This document shows positions 50,398-59,136 of a DNA stretch of 64,000 bases, in pieces. Source of the stretch: Methanobacterium spitsbergense. Lineage in GTDB: Archaea > Methanobacteriota > Methanobacteria > Methanobacteriales > Methanobacteriaceae. The notes beneath the pieces were generated by a model. It saw only the letters and a list, made by a program, of their open reading frames with translations, was not told the DNA's origin and did no database searches. A program made the position numbers and the translations under genes. Each line of letters opens with the position of its first letter. Position 1 is the stretch's first letter. The DNA lies in the NCBI RefSeq assembly GCF_019931065.1, contig NZ_JAIOUQ010000014.1, positions 62,001 to 126,000 on the forward strand. Reading direction: 5' to 3'.

Positions 50398-51048
50398 GTT
50401 AACAGCTCCTAAACTTATAATGTATTTTCTATTTTATTATGGTGAATCACGTCACTAAAAAATTATCAATTTTTTATTATAAAAGCATTGTTATCGAAAA
50501 TTAATGTTAATTTTTGTTCTAATTAAAGAAATTCGGTAAATAAAGTCTAATTGCAAATGAAAAAGGAGTATCAATTAGTGTATGGCAGTTTTCGTTCTTT
50601 TATATGCTCATGGGTATTAGACTTTCAAATGGCAAACATTTTTGATAGCATACTGAAGGAAAAGTCACATCATTAGTTCGAATGAATATTCAATATCAAA
50701 AATTTGATTGTCAAGAATTTAAACTCATAAAAACTTTATATATAATGTAATTCTATGAATTTGTATGGTTTTATTCCATTCTAGTATCATATCCAAATAA
50801 TAAATTTTTTATATGAAAAATAATTTTAGATCCAAAATTAACAAATATATAAAGTATTTATAGAAACTAAATTAAAGAATAGACGTAGGAGATCTTTAGT
50901 AACATTATTTAAGATCACAAATCAAAACCATAAAAAGAAGCTATATTAACTTTATTCGGGTTAAAAAAAGCGTTTTTTGTACTGTTACAAGGTGTATCAG
51001 TGCTGAATTTTCTAAAAAATTAAAATTAACAAATAGGAGTTGAATTAA
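50398..51048. other. Long intergenic region with TATA-like boxes
   Basis: About 650 AT-rich bases. TATA-like boxes lie near 50735 (CTTTATATATAA) and 50840 (CAAATATATAAAG). A 39-codon frame at 50557-50676 lacks an upstream ribosome-binding site and resembles nothing known. The stretch 50880-51040 may be the leader of the 30-residue peptide gene. Confidence 0.4.
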
Positions 51049-51141
51049 ATGGCAAAGATATCAGGAACTAACAAGAGAACCAGACAAAAGAAGGGTTATA
51101 AAAAGGCGGGAAGTAAAAGGGGAAGAGGAGTTAAAAGATAA
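51049..51141 (+). CDS. 30-residue highly basic peptide
   Basis: ATG 51049 is preceded by AGGAGTTG at proper spacing. The product starts MAKISGTNKRTRQKKGYKKA and ends RGRGVKR; about 14 of its 30 residues are Lys or Arg and none is acidic. It resembles ribosome- or nucleic-acid-binding microproteins in composition but not in sequence. It is too short for standard gene callers. AT-rich upstream DNA with TATA-like boxes supports independent expression. Confidence 0.6.
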   Translation: MAKISGTNKRTRQKKGYKKAGSKRGRGVKR

Positions 51142-51433
51142 AACTTTGAGGATTAAACCTGTCCAAGGGTTTCCAATCCAAAAACTCTAAATTCCAATTA
51201 TTCTTAATAAAATAAAAAAAAATATTTAAAATATTGGTTATAAAACAAAATTTATTATCTAATTAATTGACTTAAATTCTATAATAACCAATTTTAATCA
51301 CTTATTTTTCCAGAACTTATTTTTCAAAATTTTTCTAATATTTGTATTTGAATTGAAACTAATTTTCATAATTTTATTTTAAATAACCCTAAAACCTCAT
51401 GCCTGGACAATCGAAGCAGCGCTATTTTATAGG
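51142..51433. other. Intergenic region
   Basis: About 290 bases. AT-rich up to about 51390, then base composition changes to markedly GC-richer DNA that continues through the next gene. No RNA or ORF recognised. Confidence 0.35.
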
Positions 51434-51916
51434 TTATTGAGAGAAATTCGCAGCTGGTTCTCGGTTCTTGGCGTAAACACGTGGTCCGTAAAGCATGTAT
51501 CCTATGCCCACGAAGATCAGAATGAACTCACCTGCGGTAACTGCAGGCGGGGGAGAGATCGTGAAGAAGAACAGAGCTTGGTCTGCTGGTGCTGTGATGA
51601 ACATGAACACAGCATCGATTACTGCCAAGACTCCAGCGAGTCTAGGTCTTCGTAGCCATATCGAAACCAGCCCTGCTAGTGGAAGTAATAGACCCACGGT
51701 TATGAAGAACCCTGCGAAAGCTAGTGTCCGTAGTTCAGGCATACGAGGTTCGACTCCTAATGGTGTCAAAAGAAAGCCCAAAATGAAACCAAAAGCAAAT
51801 AAGACCGCCAATACACGCTCTGAACTTGTTAAAGATACACGAGTGCGGTGTTGTTCATTTCCATCTTGTTTGTTTGGTGGCTGGGATTTTGTTGATTGAG
51901 AGTTGTTATTTTTCAT
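51434..51916 (-). CDS. Four-helix membrane protein in GC-richer DNA
   Basis: 160 residues: a polar N-terminus rich in N, Q and S (SQSTKSQPPNKQDGNEQHRT) and four hydrophobic segments (LAVLFAFGFILGFLLTPLGV and three more) ending in a short tail. The coding DNA is close to half G+C by eye, against roughly one third for its neighbours, and uses codons such as CGC, CTG and GCC that are scarce elsewhere. This points to recent transfer. Family not recognised. Confidence 0.6.
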   Translation of the reverse strand: MKNNNSQSTKSQPPNKQDGNEQHRTRVSLTSSERVLAVLFAFGFILGFLLTPLGVEPRMPELRTLAFAGFFITVGLLLPLAGLVSIWLRRPRLAGVLAVIDAVFMFITAPADQALFFFTISPPPAVTAGEFILIFVGIGYMLYGPRVYAKNREPAANFSQ

Positions 51917-51984
51917 AAATTACCTCTTAATTTATTTTTCATTCAAAAAGCAGATGTTAAAAATAAATAAAGGTTTATTAACCT

Positions 51985-52902
51985 TTATTTAAGTTCTAGT
52001 TGAATTCCACCTATTCTTGGGGCTAGGAAGTTATAGAGTATGGTTATAATTGCAACCATAATAAATGTCCCTATGAACGCTCCGATTATATTGCCAATTA
52101 AACTTCCAACAGCCATTGAAGCGGATCCGGCCATAATACCATTTACAAGGCTAAATAATCCTTGAATAATTCCAAATATTGTTGCAACTACTGCAAGGGC
52201 GAGTGCAGCTGCTACTACAGGTATTGAAGTTATCTCGTGGGCGTTTCCTGCTGGTGCAAACAATAATCTAACTCCTCCGACTCTAGGAATTAAGAAGTTG
52301 TAGAATATTGCCCATAGAGCATTACCAATGAATCCTGCTACAAATACAAATATTGGTAAGCCAATGATTAACAATAAAGCAAGAACTACGCCTCCGGTTC
52401 CTACGGCTGAACCTGTAGGAAGAGTTGCAGGAGTCATGTTTGTTGCATTAGCTGTTACATCTGCTATGAGTGGAATTATTGTACTTGTTAATGTTGTTAG
52501 GGGTACAATAATTGCAGCTAGTAAAAGTCCAATTATAAATGCCCATACTGCTCCAACACAGGATGTTATTAACGCAAATGGTACAACCGGCAGGCTTTTA
52601 ACTTCATCTCCTTCAAGACCCAATTTTATACCACCGAGTCTAGGCACTAACTTATTGTAAATGAGTGCAGATACAAATGATAGTGTAACATAAACAAGGA
52701 AGCTTCCAATCGGGAAAATGACGAGCATTGAAAGACCTAGACTGGCAAATACTAATCCTACAGTTGGTACAACTGCTGCTAATACTCCAAATGTAATCAA
52801 CAGTATTATTGCGTAGATAAATGCCAGAATGGCACTAACCGAAGATGTCATCAATGTAAAAGGCACAAGTTCAATAGATTTTATTTCTTTAAAGTCGACC
52901 AT
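51985..52902 (-). CDS. Membrane protein with three internal repeats
   Basis: 305 residues made of three copies of one module of about 100 residues. Each begins with a short polar segment and a helix (SIELVPFTLMTSSVSAILAF; SLPVVPFALITSCVGAVWAF; SIPVVAAALALAVVATIFGI) and ends YNKLVPRLGGIKL, YNFLIPRVGGVRL or YNFLAPRIGGIQL. Each module has two hydrophobic regions. I do not recognise a named family. AGAGGTG precedes ATG 52902. Similar single-module proteins occur in methanogens, so this looks like a tandem duplication within a gene. Confidence 0.75.
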   Translation of the reverse strand: MVDFKEIKSIELVPFTLMTSSVSAILAFIYAIILLITFGVLAAVVPTVGLVFASLGLSMLVIFPIGSFLVYVTLSFVSALIYNKLVPRLGGIKLGLEGDEVKSLPVVPFALITSCVGAVWAFIIGLLLAAIIVPLTTLTSTIIPLIADVTANATNMTPATLPTGSAVGTGGVVLALLLIIGLPIFVFVAGFIGNALWAIFYNFLIPRVGGVRLLFAPAGNAHEITSIPVVAAALALAVVATIFGIIQGLFSLVNGIMAGSASMAVGSLIGNIIGAFIGTFIMVAIITILYNFLAPRIGGIQLELK

Positions 52903-53161
52903 ATTTTTTCACCTCTTTTATCAATTACCATAATTATATCTATTACACTATTATGCACCTTAATACAGTTATAATTTTCATAATTTTTAAAAAAAGTATT
53001 GTAATAATGAAAATAGAGAACAATATCAGACTGTTTGAATTAAACCCCAAGAACAAATTTATCATGGGAAAAAAATTATTACAAAATGGGAGTTTAATTT
53101 AATTTTTTTTAATCAAATGATTTATCAATATATAAATATAAATATTAAACTGGTGATTTCA

Positions 53162-53494
53162 ATGGTTTACTGCCATAAATGTGGAACAAAAAATGAGGAT
53201 GATGCAGAATACTGCTCCAAATGTGGATCTTCACTTAAGGACAGTGATGATAATTACAGGGATAGGTGGCATCGTCGACGAAGAGATGATGGATACCCTC
53301 CAAGAGGTGAATGTTTTGGACTGCCACACGGAGGTTTAATAGTTGGATTAATAGTAGGAATTCTTTTAATACTGTTCGGAATATCATCTATCTATGGATT
53401 TGCTTTCTGGCAGTATATATGGCCTATAATAATAGTTATTATAGGAATTTTATTTGTTGCAGGGGCAATATACAATTACTCACGCAGAAGATAG
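53162..53494 (+). CDS. Zinc-ribbon membrane protein
   Basis: 110 residues from ATG 53162, behind GGTGA. An N-terminal zinc ribbon (YCHKCGTKNEDDAEYCSKCG), a basic/acidic linker (YRDRWHRRRRDDGYPP) and two helices (GGLIVGLIVGILLILFGISS and the C-terminal one). Architecture is common for archaeal zinc_ribbon_2 membrane proteins; function unknown. The 15 upstream in-frame codons have no start site. Confidence 0.8.
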   Translation: MVYCHKCGTKNEDDAEYCSKCGSSLKDSDDNYRDRWHRRRRDDGYPPRGECFGLPHGGLIVGLIVGILLILFGISSIYGFAFWQYIWPIIIVIIGILFVAGAIYNYSRRR

Positions 53495-53584
53495 AATCCC
53501 TCAATAAAATACATTTGAAAATTGTAAGTGGCCATATAATTACAAGGAATTAAAGTATGTCAAGGGATCTAACTATTTGATGAT

Positions 53585-54313
53585 CTATCTGTAGTCACAG
53601 TAAGATCCCTCACTACATTTTTCGCATATATCGCCATGTTTTTTTTCAGAATTGGATATTCTGGCCATAATCCAAATAAAAACCAGTAAAAGAAAGTACA
53701 GTTGTATAAAGATGCTGCCTGTTATTTCAGCAATGCCAATGAGCATCAGAAATGCACCCACAACCAGTATCAGGTTAAAAATAAATTTTCCTGTATTAGA
53801 AGGGATATTTAACAGAAAACTCTGAAGCAAACCTGTTAAAACAAATAGAAATCCTATGTCAAATATCATATTTGGATTGGATACTGGCATTCCGTGGAAA
53901 TAATATATAATTATTCCTATAACTGCAATCAATGAACCTGTAAAAAGGCCACTGCAACCTGCACAGTATTTTTTACCCATTAAAGTGTAGGTGTGGTTCT
54001 TAAAATTATCACAGTCAGGATGATGGCCCATGAACTCTTTCTTATCAGATTTCTTGTCAACTGAATTGACTTCTTGAATATGTTTCTTAATCTTTAGCAA
54101 ACCTATACACTTTGTTGGGGATATAGCTGCAACCATTCCCATGATACAGATAATAATAAAAATCAAGAATAGCAATGGTTTCTGGAAATTGTACATAAAT
54201 CCTGTTGGTGGCAGATAAATTAACATTACCGCAAGGATGATGAGACCTGATATTCCTATAAATGAAAAATAAAGGTTTTCAAGGTTGAATTTATTAAGGT
54301 TGTAAATCAACAA
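53585..54313 (-). CDS. DUF2085-like membrane protein
   Basis: 242 residues with about six helices. A cytoplasmic or loop segment holds HHPDCDNFKNHTYTLMGKKY followed by CAGCSGLFTGS, matching the DUF2085 pattern in which Cys/His residues precede a membrane helix. The C-terminus adds CEKCSEGSYCDY. TTG 54313 overlaps the end of the radical SAM gene by 20 bases and follows GAGGG, so it is translationally coupled to it. Many Cys pairs suggest metal or thiol chemistry; the role is unknown. Confidence 0.7.
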   Translation of the reverse strand: MLIYNLNKFNLENLYFSFIGISGLIILAVMLIYLPPTGFMYNFQKPLLFLIFIIICIMGMVAAISPTKCIGLLKIKKHIQEVNSVDKKSDKKEFMGHHPDCDNFKNHTYTLMGKKYCAGCSGLFTGSLIAVIGIIIYYFHGMPVSNPNMIFDIGFLFVLTGLLQSFLLNIPSNTGKFIFNLILVVGAFLMLIGIAEITGSIFIQLYFLLLVFIWIMARISNSEKKHGDICEKCSEGSYCDYR

Positions 54314-55730
54314 GATCCCTCATATACTCTAAGAGTCCTTGACTGGCCATGTAACGATATGTCTTCCTTTTAAACATATTTTTAGAAAATATTCCTGTTA
54401 TTCTCCTTTTCATACTGCCATAGAAATCCCTGTAACATTTAAACAATTCCTCTTGAACTTCGGAGATTGTTAAGTGTTCTGTGGGCATTACAGCGTGTAT
54501 CATATCGTAGTTGGCCCAGTTATCCTCCTGGAGCCATCCATTTTCCCTGGCTGTTTTATAGAGATCGGTACCTGGAAACGGTGTTAACACCATGAATACG
54601 GCCAGATCAGGATCAACGTAGTTAACATATTCTCTAAAATCTTGCATTGAGGAGTGAGAATCTTTTCTATCTCCCATTATCATGGTTGCCTGGGAAAATA
54701 TTCCATTTTCCTTTAATAAATCCATTGAAAGCTTTGAATTTGAAGGTTTTATCCCCTTTTGATATTTGTTCAGGGTGTTATCATCATGGCGTTCAAGTCC
54801 AGCCATAATCCAGTAGTTACCAGCCTTTCGAAGTTTTGGTAGAATCTTTGCATTTTTAATAATATCATCGCTTCGGGCCTGGAAAAACCATGTTAAATCA
54901 TCTGTGACATCTTTTTTTATTAATTCATCACATATTTCGCTGGTTTTCTTTCCCAGTCCCAGGTTATCATCTGTGAGCCATAGAAAACTGATATCGTATT
55001 CATTATAGATATGTGCCATCTCATCTGCAATTCTTTCAGGGGATTTGCTTCTCCATTTACCACCCCAGAATGGCCATTGCGAACAGAAGGTACATTTGTG
55101 TACACATCCCCTTGAAGCTTCCACCATGGCGTAACCAGCATTTGGACCGGCCATCATCTTGAAATGGTATTTATCAATATGATCTTCTACAAAGTGGTAG
55201 CCTGGAAATGGAAGATCATCCAGATTATCAATAAGAGGACGCTCAGGATTGTGTATTACTTTACCATCATGTCTGAATGATATTCCCCTAACCTTCAGGG
55301 GTGTTTTCTCATGTTCAAGTGTTTGAACTAAGTCGAGTAGTGTGAGTTCACCTTCACCCCTTATAATAAAATCTATTTCAGAATAATCTTCCAGACTTTC
55401 CTGGGCAAGGGCAGTGAAGTGCTGTCCACCAACAACAGTTTTAATATTTGGATCTATTTTTTTAACTGTGTCAAGGGCTCTTAATACGGTGTAGGTGTTA
55501 CAGGTTGCAAGGGCACTGGAAACAACTATATCTGGTTCAAAATTTTCTATACGTTTCGCTAATTTATTCCAACCAACTGATTCAGCCTGGCAGTCCAGAA
55601 CTTCAATATCAATTTCTGGCATTCTTGACTCAATAAATGAAGCTAACTGGAGAATACCCAGTGGTGGGGGAGTATATTCTCCCATTACAAACCATAAATC
55701 CTTAGGAGGTTCAACAAATAAAATTTTCAT
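54294..55730 (-). CDS. B12-binding-domain radical SAM protein in an ArsR operon
   Basis: 478 residues. A cobalamin-binding-like Rossmann domain (about 1-150, VVGGQHFTALAQESLEDY, no classic DxHxxG) and a radical SAM domain with CVHKCTFC (Cys209, 213, 216), then a C-terminal region with PFPGTDLYKTARENGWLQED. The class performs methylations and other radical reactions, for example on hopanoids, phosphonates or arsenic compounds. It starts 21 bases after the ArsR gene on the same strand and overlaps the DUF2085 gene, so regulation by ArsR is likely. The substrate is unknown. Confidence 0.85.
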   Translation of the reverse strand: MKILFVEPPKDLWFVMGEYTPPPLGILQLASFIESRMPEIDIEVLDCQAESVGWNKLAKRIENFEPDIVVSSALATCNTYTVLRALDTVKKIDPNIKTVVGGQHFTALAQESLEDYSEIDFIIRGEGELTLLDLVQTLEHEKTPLKVRGISFRHDGKVIHNPERPLIDNLDDLPFPGYHFVEDHIDKYHFKMMAGPNAGYAMVEASRGCVHKCTFCSQWPFWGGKWRSKSPERIADEMAHIYNEYDISFLWLTDDNLGLGKKTSEICDELIKKDVTDDLTWFFQARSDDIIKNAKILPKLRKAGNYWIMAGLERHDDNTLNKYQKGIKPSNSKLSMDLLKENGIFSQATMIMGDRKDSHSSMQDFREYVNYVDPDLAVFMVLTPFPGTDLYKTARENGWLQEDNWANYDMIHAVMPTEHLTISEVQEELFKCYRDFYGSMKRRITGIFSKNMFKRKTYRYMASQGLLEYMRDLVDLQP

Positions 55731-55751
55731 GGATACACTTCCTTTAAAAAT

Positions 55752-56120
55752 TTATTTAACCATTAATTTTTCATTAATAAAATTCAGGATTAGTAATGCA
55801 TTTTCATTTGAACCCAGTTTATAGTACTTATCCTTGGAACGGTTGTAGGATTCAACTATTTCATGTTTTTTAAGCAGACTCAGGTTGTATGAGATCAGAT
55901 TTTGTTTTTCATTCAACAGGCACACCAATTCACATACACAATAATCTTTTTTTAGTAAATGCATTATTATTTGCAATCTGGTGGGATTGCTTATTATTTT
56001 GAGTAATAATGCAATTTCTTGGATATTAGAATTTTTTAAAGAATCTGACTCCCTTTTAAGTTCACTTTCCCAGATCAATTTCATTTCAGTATCTGTTGGA
56101 CAGCAACAATTTTTTTCCAT
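55752..56120 (-). CDS. arsR: ArsR-family metalloregulator
   Basis: 122 residues. Winged helix (LKIISNPTRLQIIMHLLKKD) with the metal box DYCVCELVCLL: Cys61, Cys63 and Cys67, as in As(III)/Sb(III)-sensing ArsR. The N-terminus adds CCC at 5-7. The recognition helix is LISYNLSLLKKHEIV. It heads an operon with the radical SAM and DUF2085 genes and faces the divergent arsC. ArsR repressors leave DNA when arsenite binds. The 270 bases between it and arsC should contain the operator. Confidence 0.88.
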   Translation of the reverse strand: MEKNCCCPTDTEMKLIWESELKRESDSLKNSNIQEIALLLKIISNPTRLQIIMHLLKKDYCVCELVCLLNEKQNLISYNLSLLKKHEIVESYNRSKDKYYKLGSNENALLILNFINEKLMVK

Positions 56121-56390
56121 AGAAAAAGTTTGTATATTTTGTTATAAGTATTTTGGATTTATCTTTTGGTTACAAACTGAATTTTTAATAGGTACAATTA
56201 ATATAATTGAATTCGAATTTTTTCGAATTCAGGCTTTTCTACTTAAGTTATTCAAAAGTATAGAGTTAGCATGAAATATTTTATAAACAATCAATTCTTG
56301 AATAAACATCTTAAAACATAATATAGTAAATCTCGATTAGAGTACAGACAAAAATAAACATTATATTAATAAATTTCAACTTTTATGTAG

Positions 56391-56978
56391 ATGGAGATGA
56401 GTATTTTGACAAGGGAAAGAATATTATTCATGTGTATACACAATTCTTCAAGATCTCAGATGGCAGAAGGATTTTTTAGAAATTTCTATGGGGAAAACTA
56501 TGAAGTTTTCAGTGCAGGCAGTGATCCGGGAGAAATTAATCAAACAGCAGTCCAGGTTATGAATGAAATAGGAATAGATATTTCTAAACATACCACAAAC
56601 AGTTTAAAAGACTATGATGGCCAGGAATTTGATTATGTTGTCACTGTATGTGGAAATCCCTACAATGCATGTCCATTTTTTGTTGGAGGAAAAAAATACT
56701 TCAAAAAACCATTTGAAGATCCATCGATATTTGAGGGTAGTGAAACAGAAAAAATTGAATATTTTAGAGGGATAAGAGACGAAATAGGGGATTGGATACA
56801 AGACCTGTTTAACTATCAGATTAATGGAAAAGGTAATGGCGAAGGAAATATCTGTTGTGATCTGGATGATGAAGATATTTGTTGTGATTCTGATGATGAT
56901 AACTGCTGTGAACCACAGGATAAAAGAACAGAGGATAATGGATGCTGTACAGAGGATAATGATTCAAAATTAAGGTAG
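56391..56978 (+). CDS. arsC: Arsenate reductase (LMW phosphatase type) with Cys-Cys tail
   Basis: 195 residues. The thioredoxin-coupled arsenate reductase fold: FMCIHNSSRSQMAEGFFR (Cys15, Arg21 P-loop), FSAGSDPGE and TVCGNPYNACP (Cys87, Cys94). The last ~45 residues are unusual: an acidic tail with four Cys-Cys pairs (155-156, 164-165, 172-173, 185-186). It reduces arsenate to arsenite. ATG 56391 lies about 25 bases after a TATTA box and may be leaderless; TTG 56406 with GGAG nine bases upstream is an alternative. No arsenite exporter is visible in this window. Confidence 0.88.
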   Translation: MEMSILTRERILFMCIHNSSRSQMAEGFFRNFYGENYEVFSAGSDPGEINQTAVQVMNEIGIDISKHTTNSLKDYDGQEFDYVVTVCGNPYNACPFFVGGKKYFKKPFEDPSIFEGSETEKIEYFRGIRDEIGDWIQDLFNYQINGKGNGEGNICCDLDDEDICCDSDDDNCCEPQDKRTEDNGCCTEDNDSKLR

Positions 56979-57030
56979 AGATACAAATAAACTAAATTTG
57001 ATTAAAAAAAAAATTTCTAAGGGTGATTAG

Positions 57031-57687
57031 TTGTTAAAAGTAGTTATAGTTACAGATGGCAAATATGGGGACAGGGCATTTGAAACAATTAATGAATTAT
57101 TTGATACAGCGTTTATTGAACTTGAAAAACCTGAGGCAATGTTCATAGATGAAATTGTAATTCCTGAAAGGGATTTGAAAATTATTGAAAGTGCGGATAT
57201 TTTAATAGCATACACCAATCATCCCGATTTAACTTTAGAACTGGTTGATATGTTTCACAACCAGGTTGAATGGATAATTGTTGCATCGTGGAAGGGTGAT
57301 GGATTTAAAAATCAATTAATGTCCCATGGAAATGTTACATGTCCATATATAATGTGCGAACTTGAAGAAAATGGAAACCCTAAATTTGATGAGTTTGTAT
57401 CAAAAATAGGAAAACCCAAAATAGTATTAGAATATGATGATGATAAGATCAGTGATATAACAGTTTTAAGGTCTTCTCCATGTGGATCTACAGCATTTGT
57501 TGCAGGATACCTCAAGGAAAAATATATTGGACAAACACCTGATGTTGAAGATTTTCCAAAAGAAGCAGGGCTTAAATTACAGCACTATCCATGCAGAGCA
57601 GCTAAGGTAAGGCTTTTCTCGGATGAAGAATGTAAAAAACAACTGGCCTCCGGATTACATAAAGATGCATTTGAAGATGCAATGTAA
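57031..57687 (+). CDS. DUF166 family protein
   Basis: 218 residues with the DUF166 hallmarks: KVVIVTDGKYGDRAFETINE, YTNHPDLTLELVDM and TVLRSSPCGSTAFVAGYL, plus a C-terminal QHYPCRAAKVRLFSDEEC. DUF166 is an archaeal family sometimes annotated as thymidylate synthase-like without proof. TTG 57031 follows GGGTGA. It lies 52 bases after arsC on the same strand and may be co-transcribed. Confidence 0.85.
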   Translation: MLKVVIVTDGKYGDRAFETINELFDTAFIELEKPEAMFIDEIVIPERDLKIIESADILIAYTNHPDLTLELVDMFHNQVEWIIVASWKGDGFKNQLMSHGNVTCPYIMCELEENGNPKFDEFVSKIGKPKIVLEYDDDKISDITVLRSSPCGSTAFVAGYLKEKYIGQTPDVEDFPKEAGLKLQHYPCRAAKVRLFSDEECKKQLASGLHKDAFEDAM

Positions 57688-57933
57688 CCTTTAAAGAATG
57701 CTGGGATATTATAAATAAAATTAATGTAAAATAAATAGAGAGATGGAATAAAAGAACAAAAAGAATATTTAAAAAATGGATGAGTAATTACAATATTAGT
57801 TTCTACTCTACATTTTTTGATAAATTTTTTATTTTAATTAAGTTTATCCTAATGTTGGAGAATTCCCAAACTATGATGGTGGGGATGAATTCAACCATAA
57901 TATATTAATAATAATTTAGCAATAAATAGTATT

Positions 57934-59064
57934 ATGTTAAGGGCATATAGATATCGAATGTATCCGACTAAAAATCAAGAAGAAATGGTGAACAAACATT
58001 TGGGAGCATGTCGATATGTGTATAATTGGGGATTAGAATATAAAATCCGAACATATAATGAAACTGGTAAATCAATATCCCGTTTCGATCTTAACAAAGA
58101 AATAACAATACTCAAACAGAGTGAAGTATGGCTCAAAGAAATTAACAGTCAATCATTACAAGGAGCTACACTTAACCTTGATAATGCATTCACAAAGTTT
58201 TTCAGAGAAAAAAAAGGATTTCCACATTTTAAATCAAAGAAAAATAGGGTACAATCATTCAATGTGCCACAGAATTATAAAGTTGATTTCAATAACAATA
58301 AAATATACCTTCCTAAAATAGGATGGATAAAAACAAAATTACATAGACAATTCAAAGGTATACAGCAAACAGCAACAAGCTCCATGACAAATACTGGTAA
58401 ATATTATATCAGTATTCTAATTGATGATAAAAAATCATTACCAGAGAAGGTAAAATTCAATCAAAAAACCACCATAGGATTGGATATGGGATTAACACAC
58501 TTCTTAATTACTAGTAACGGTGTTAAGGTTAATAATCCACGTCCATTTAAACAACAGTTGAAACGACTTAAACGTGAACAACGGAAGTTATCACGTAAAC
58601 AGAAAGGTTCAAATAATCGTGAAAAACAAAAGTTAAAAATTAGTCGTATTCATGAACGAATACGAAACATACGTAATGATTTTCAGCATAAACTTAGTAA
58701 ATCTATTGTATGTGAGAATCAAGCAATATCAATAGAGAAATTAAATATTAAAGGCATGCTACGAAACCATAACCTCTCACAAAGTATAAGTGATGTTGGC
58801 TGGGCAGGGTTCATAGATAAATTGGAATATAAATGTGAGTGGTATGGTAAAACATTACTCAAGTTAGGACAGTTTGAACCATCAAGTAAAATATGCAGCA
58901 ATTGTGGATACCATAACTGTAATTTGAAATTACATCATCGTGAATGGATTTGTCCAAAGTGTGAAAAGAAACATGATCGTGATGTCAATGCAGCAGTTAA
59001 TATTCGTGATTTTGCAATGAATAAGCAAAATTTAATCAGTACCGTAGGAACTACGGAATTTTAA
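57934..59064 (+). CDS. tnpB: TnpB RNA-guided nuclease (IS605 OrfB family)
   Basis: 376 residues. N-terminal YRYRMYPTKNQEEMVNKHLG, then a RuvC-like nuclease with Asp184 (GLDMGLTHF), Glu268 (SIEKLNIKGM) and Asp350 (HDRDVNAA), and a zinc finger CSNCG...CPKCE (Cys321, 324, 340, 343). All catalytic residues are intact. TnpB is the ancestor of Cas12 and cuts DNA using the RNA encoded at the element's right end. The ORF has no stop or frameshift. ATG 57934 is the start; no strong ribosome-binding site is seen. Confidence 0.93.
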   Translation: MLRAYRYRMYPTKNQEEMVNKHLGACRYVYNWGLEYKIRTYNETGKSISRFDLNKEITILKQSEVWLKEINSQSLQGATLNLDNAFTKFFREKKGFPHFKSKKNRVQSFNVPQNYKVDFNNNKIYLPKIGWIKTKLHRQFKGIQQTATSSMTNTGKYYISILIDDKKSLPEKVKFNQKTTIGLDMGLTHFLITSNGVKVNNPRPFKQQLKRLKREQRKLSRKQKGSNNREKQKLKISRIHERIRNIRNDFQHKLSKSIVCENQAISIEKLNIKGMLRNHNLSQSISDVGWAGFIDKLEYKCEWYGKTLLKLGQFEPSSKICSNCGYHNCNLKLHHREWICPKCEKKHDRDVNAAVNIRDFAMNKQNLISTVGTTEF

Positions 59065-59136
59065 GCTTCTCTGAGAAAACCACAAAAGTGGATTCAATGA
59101 AGGAAGAAACCCCTCCCAAAGGAATGGGTATTTCAC
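59042..59136 (+). ncRNA. Predicted omega-RNA scaffold at the element right end
   Basis: Starting inside the last codons of tnpB: CCGTAG (59042-59047) GAA CTACGG (59051-59056), then CCAC AAAA GTGG (59080-59091), then a terminal hairpin CCCCTCCC/GGAATGGG ending at TTCAC (59132-59136). In known TnpB systems the guide is the sequence directly after the right end, here beginning at 59137. The same scaffold is conserved in the mini-element at 62594-62825. Confidence 0.6.

Larger units (their letters stand above)
57844..59136 (+). mobile_element. IS200/IS605-group element carrying only tnpB
   Basis: The ends match those of the 232-bp element at 62594-62825. The left end shares TTTATC(C/T)TAATGTTGGAGAA plus a subterminal hairpin. 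The right end shares CCGTAG/CTACGG, CCAC/GTGG and a terminal hairpin before TTCAC. There is no tnpA, so movement would need a transposase from elsewhere. The outer edge at 59136 overlaps the 3' end of the metallothionein-like gene on the minus strand. Confidence 0.8.

Noticed and set aside
50557..50676. 39-codon open frame in the region before the basic peptide
   Set aside because: No ribosome-binding site and no similarity that I can recognise.
51495..51899. 134-codon plus-strand open frame in the GC-richer island
   Set aside because: The minus-strand frame has a start site and four membrane helices; the plus frame looks like its shadow, although GC-rich DNA makes this less certain.
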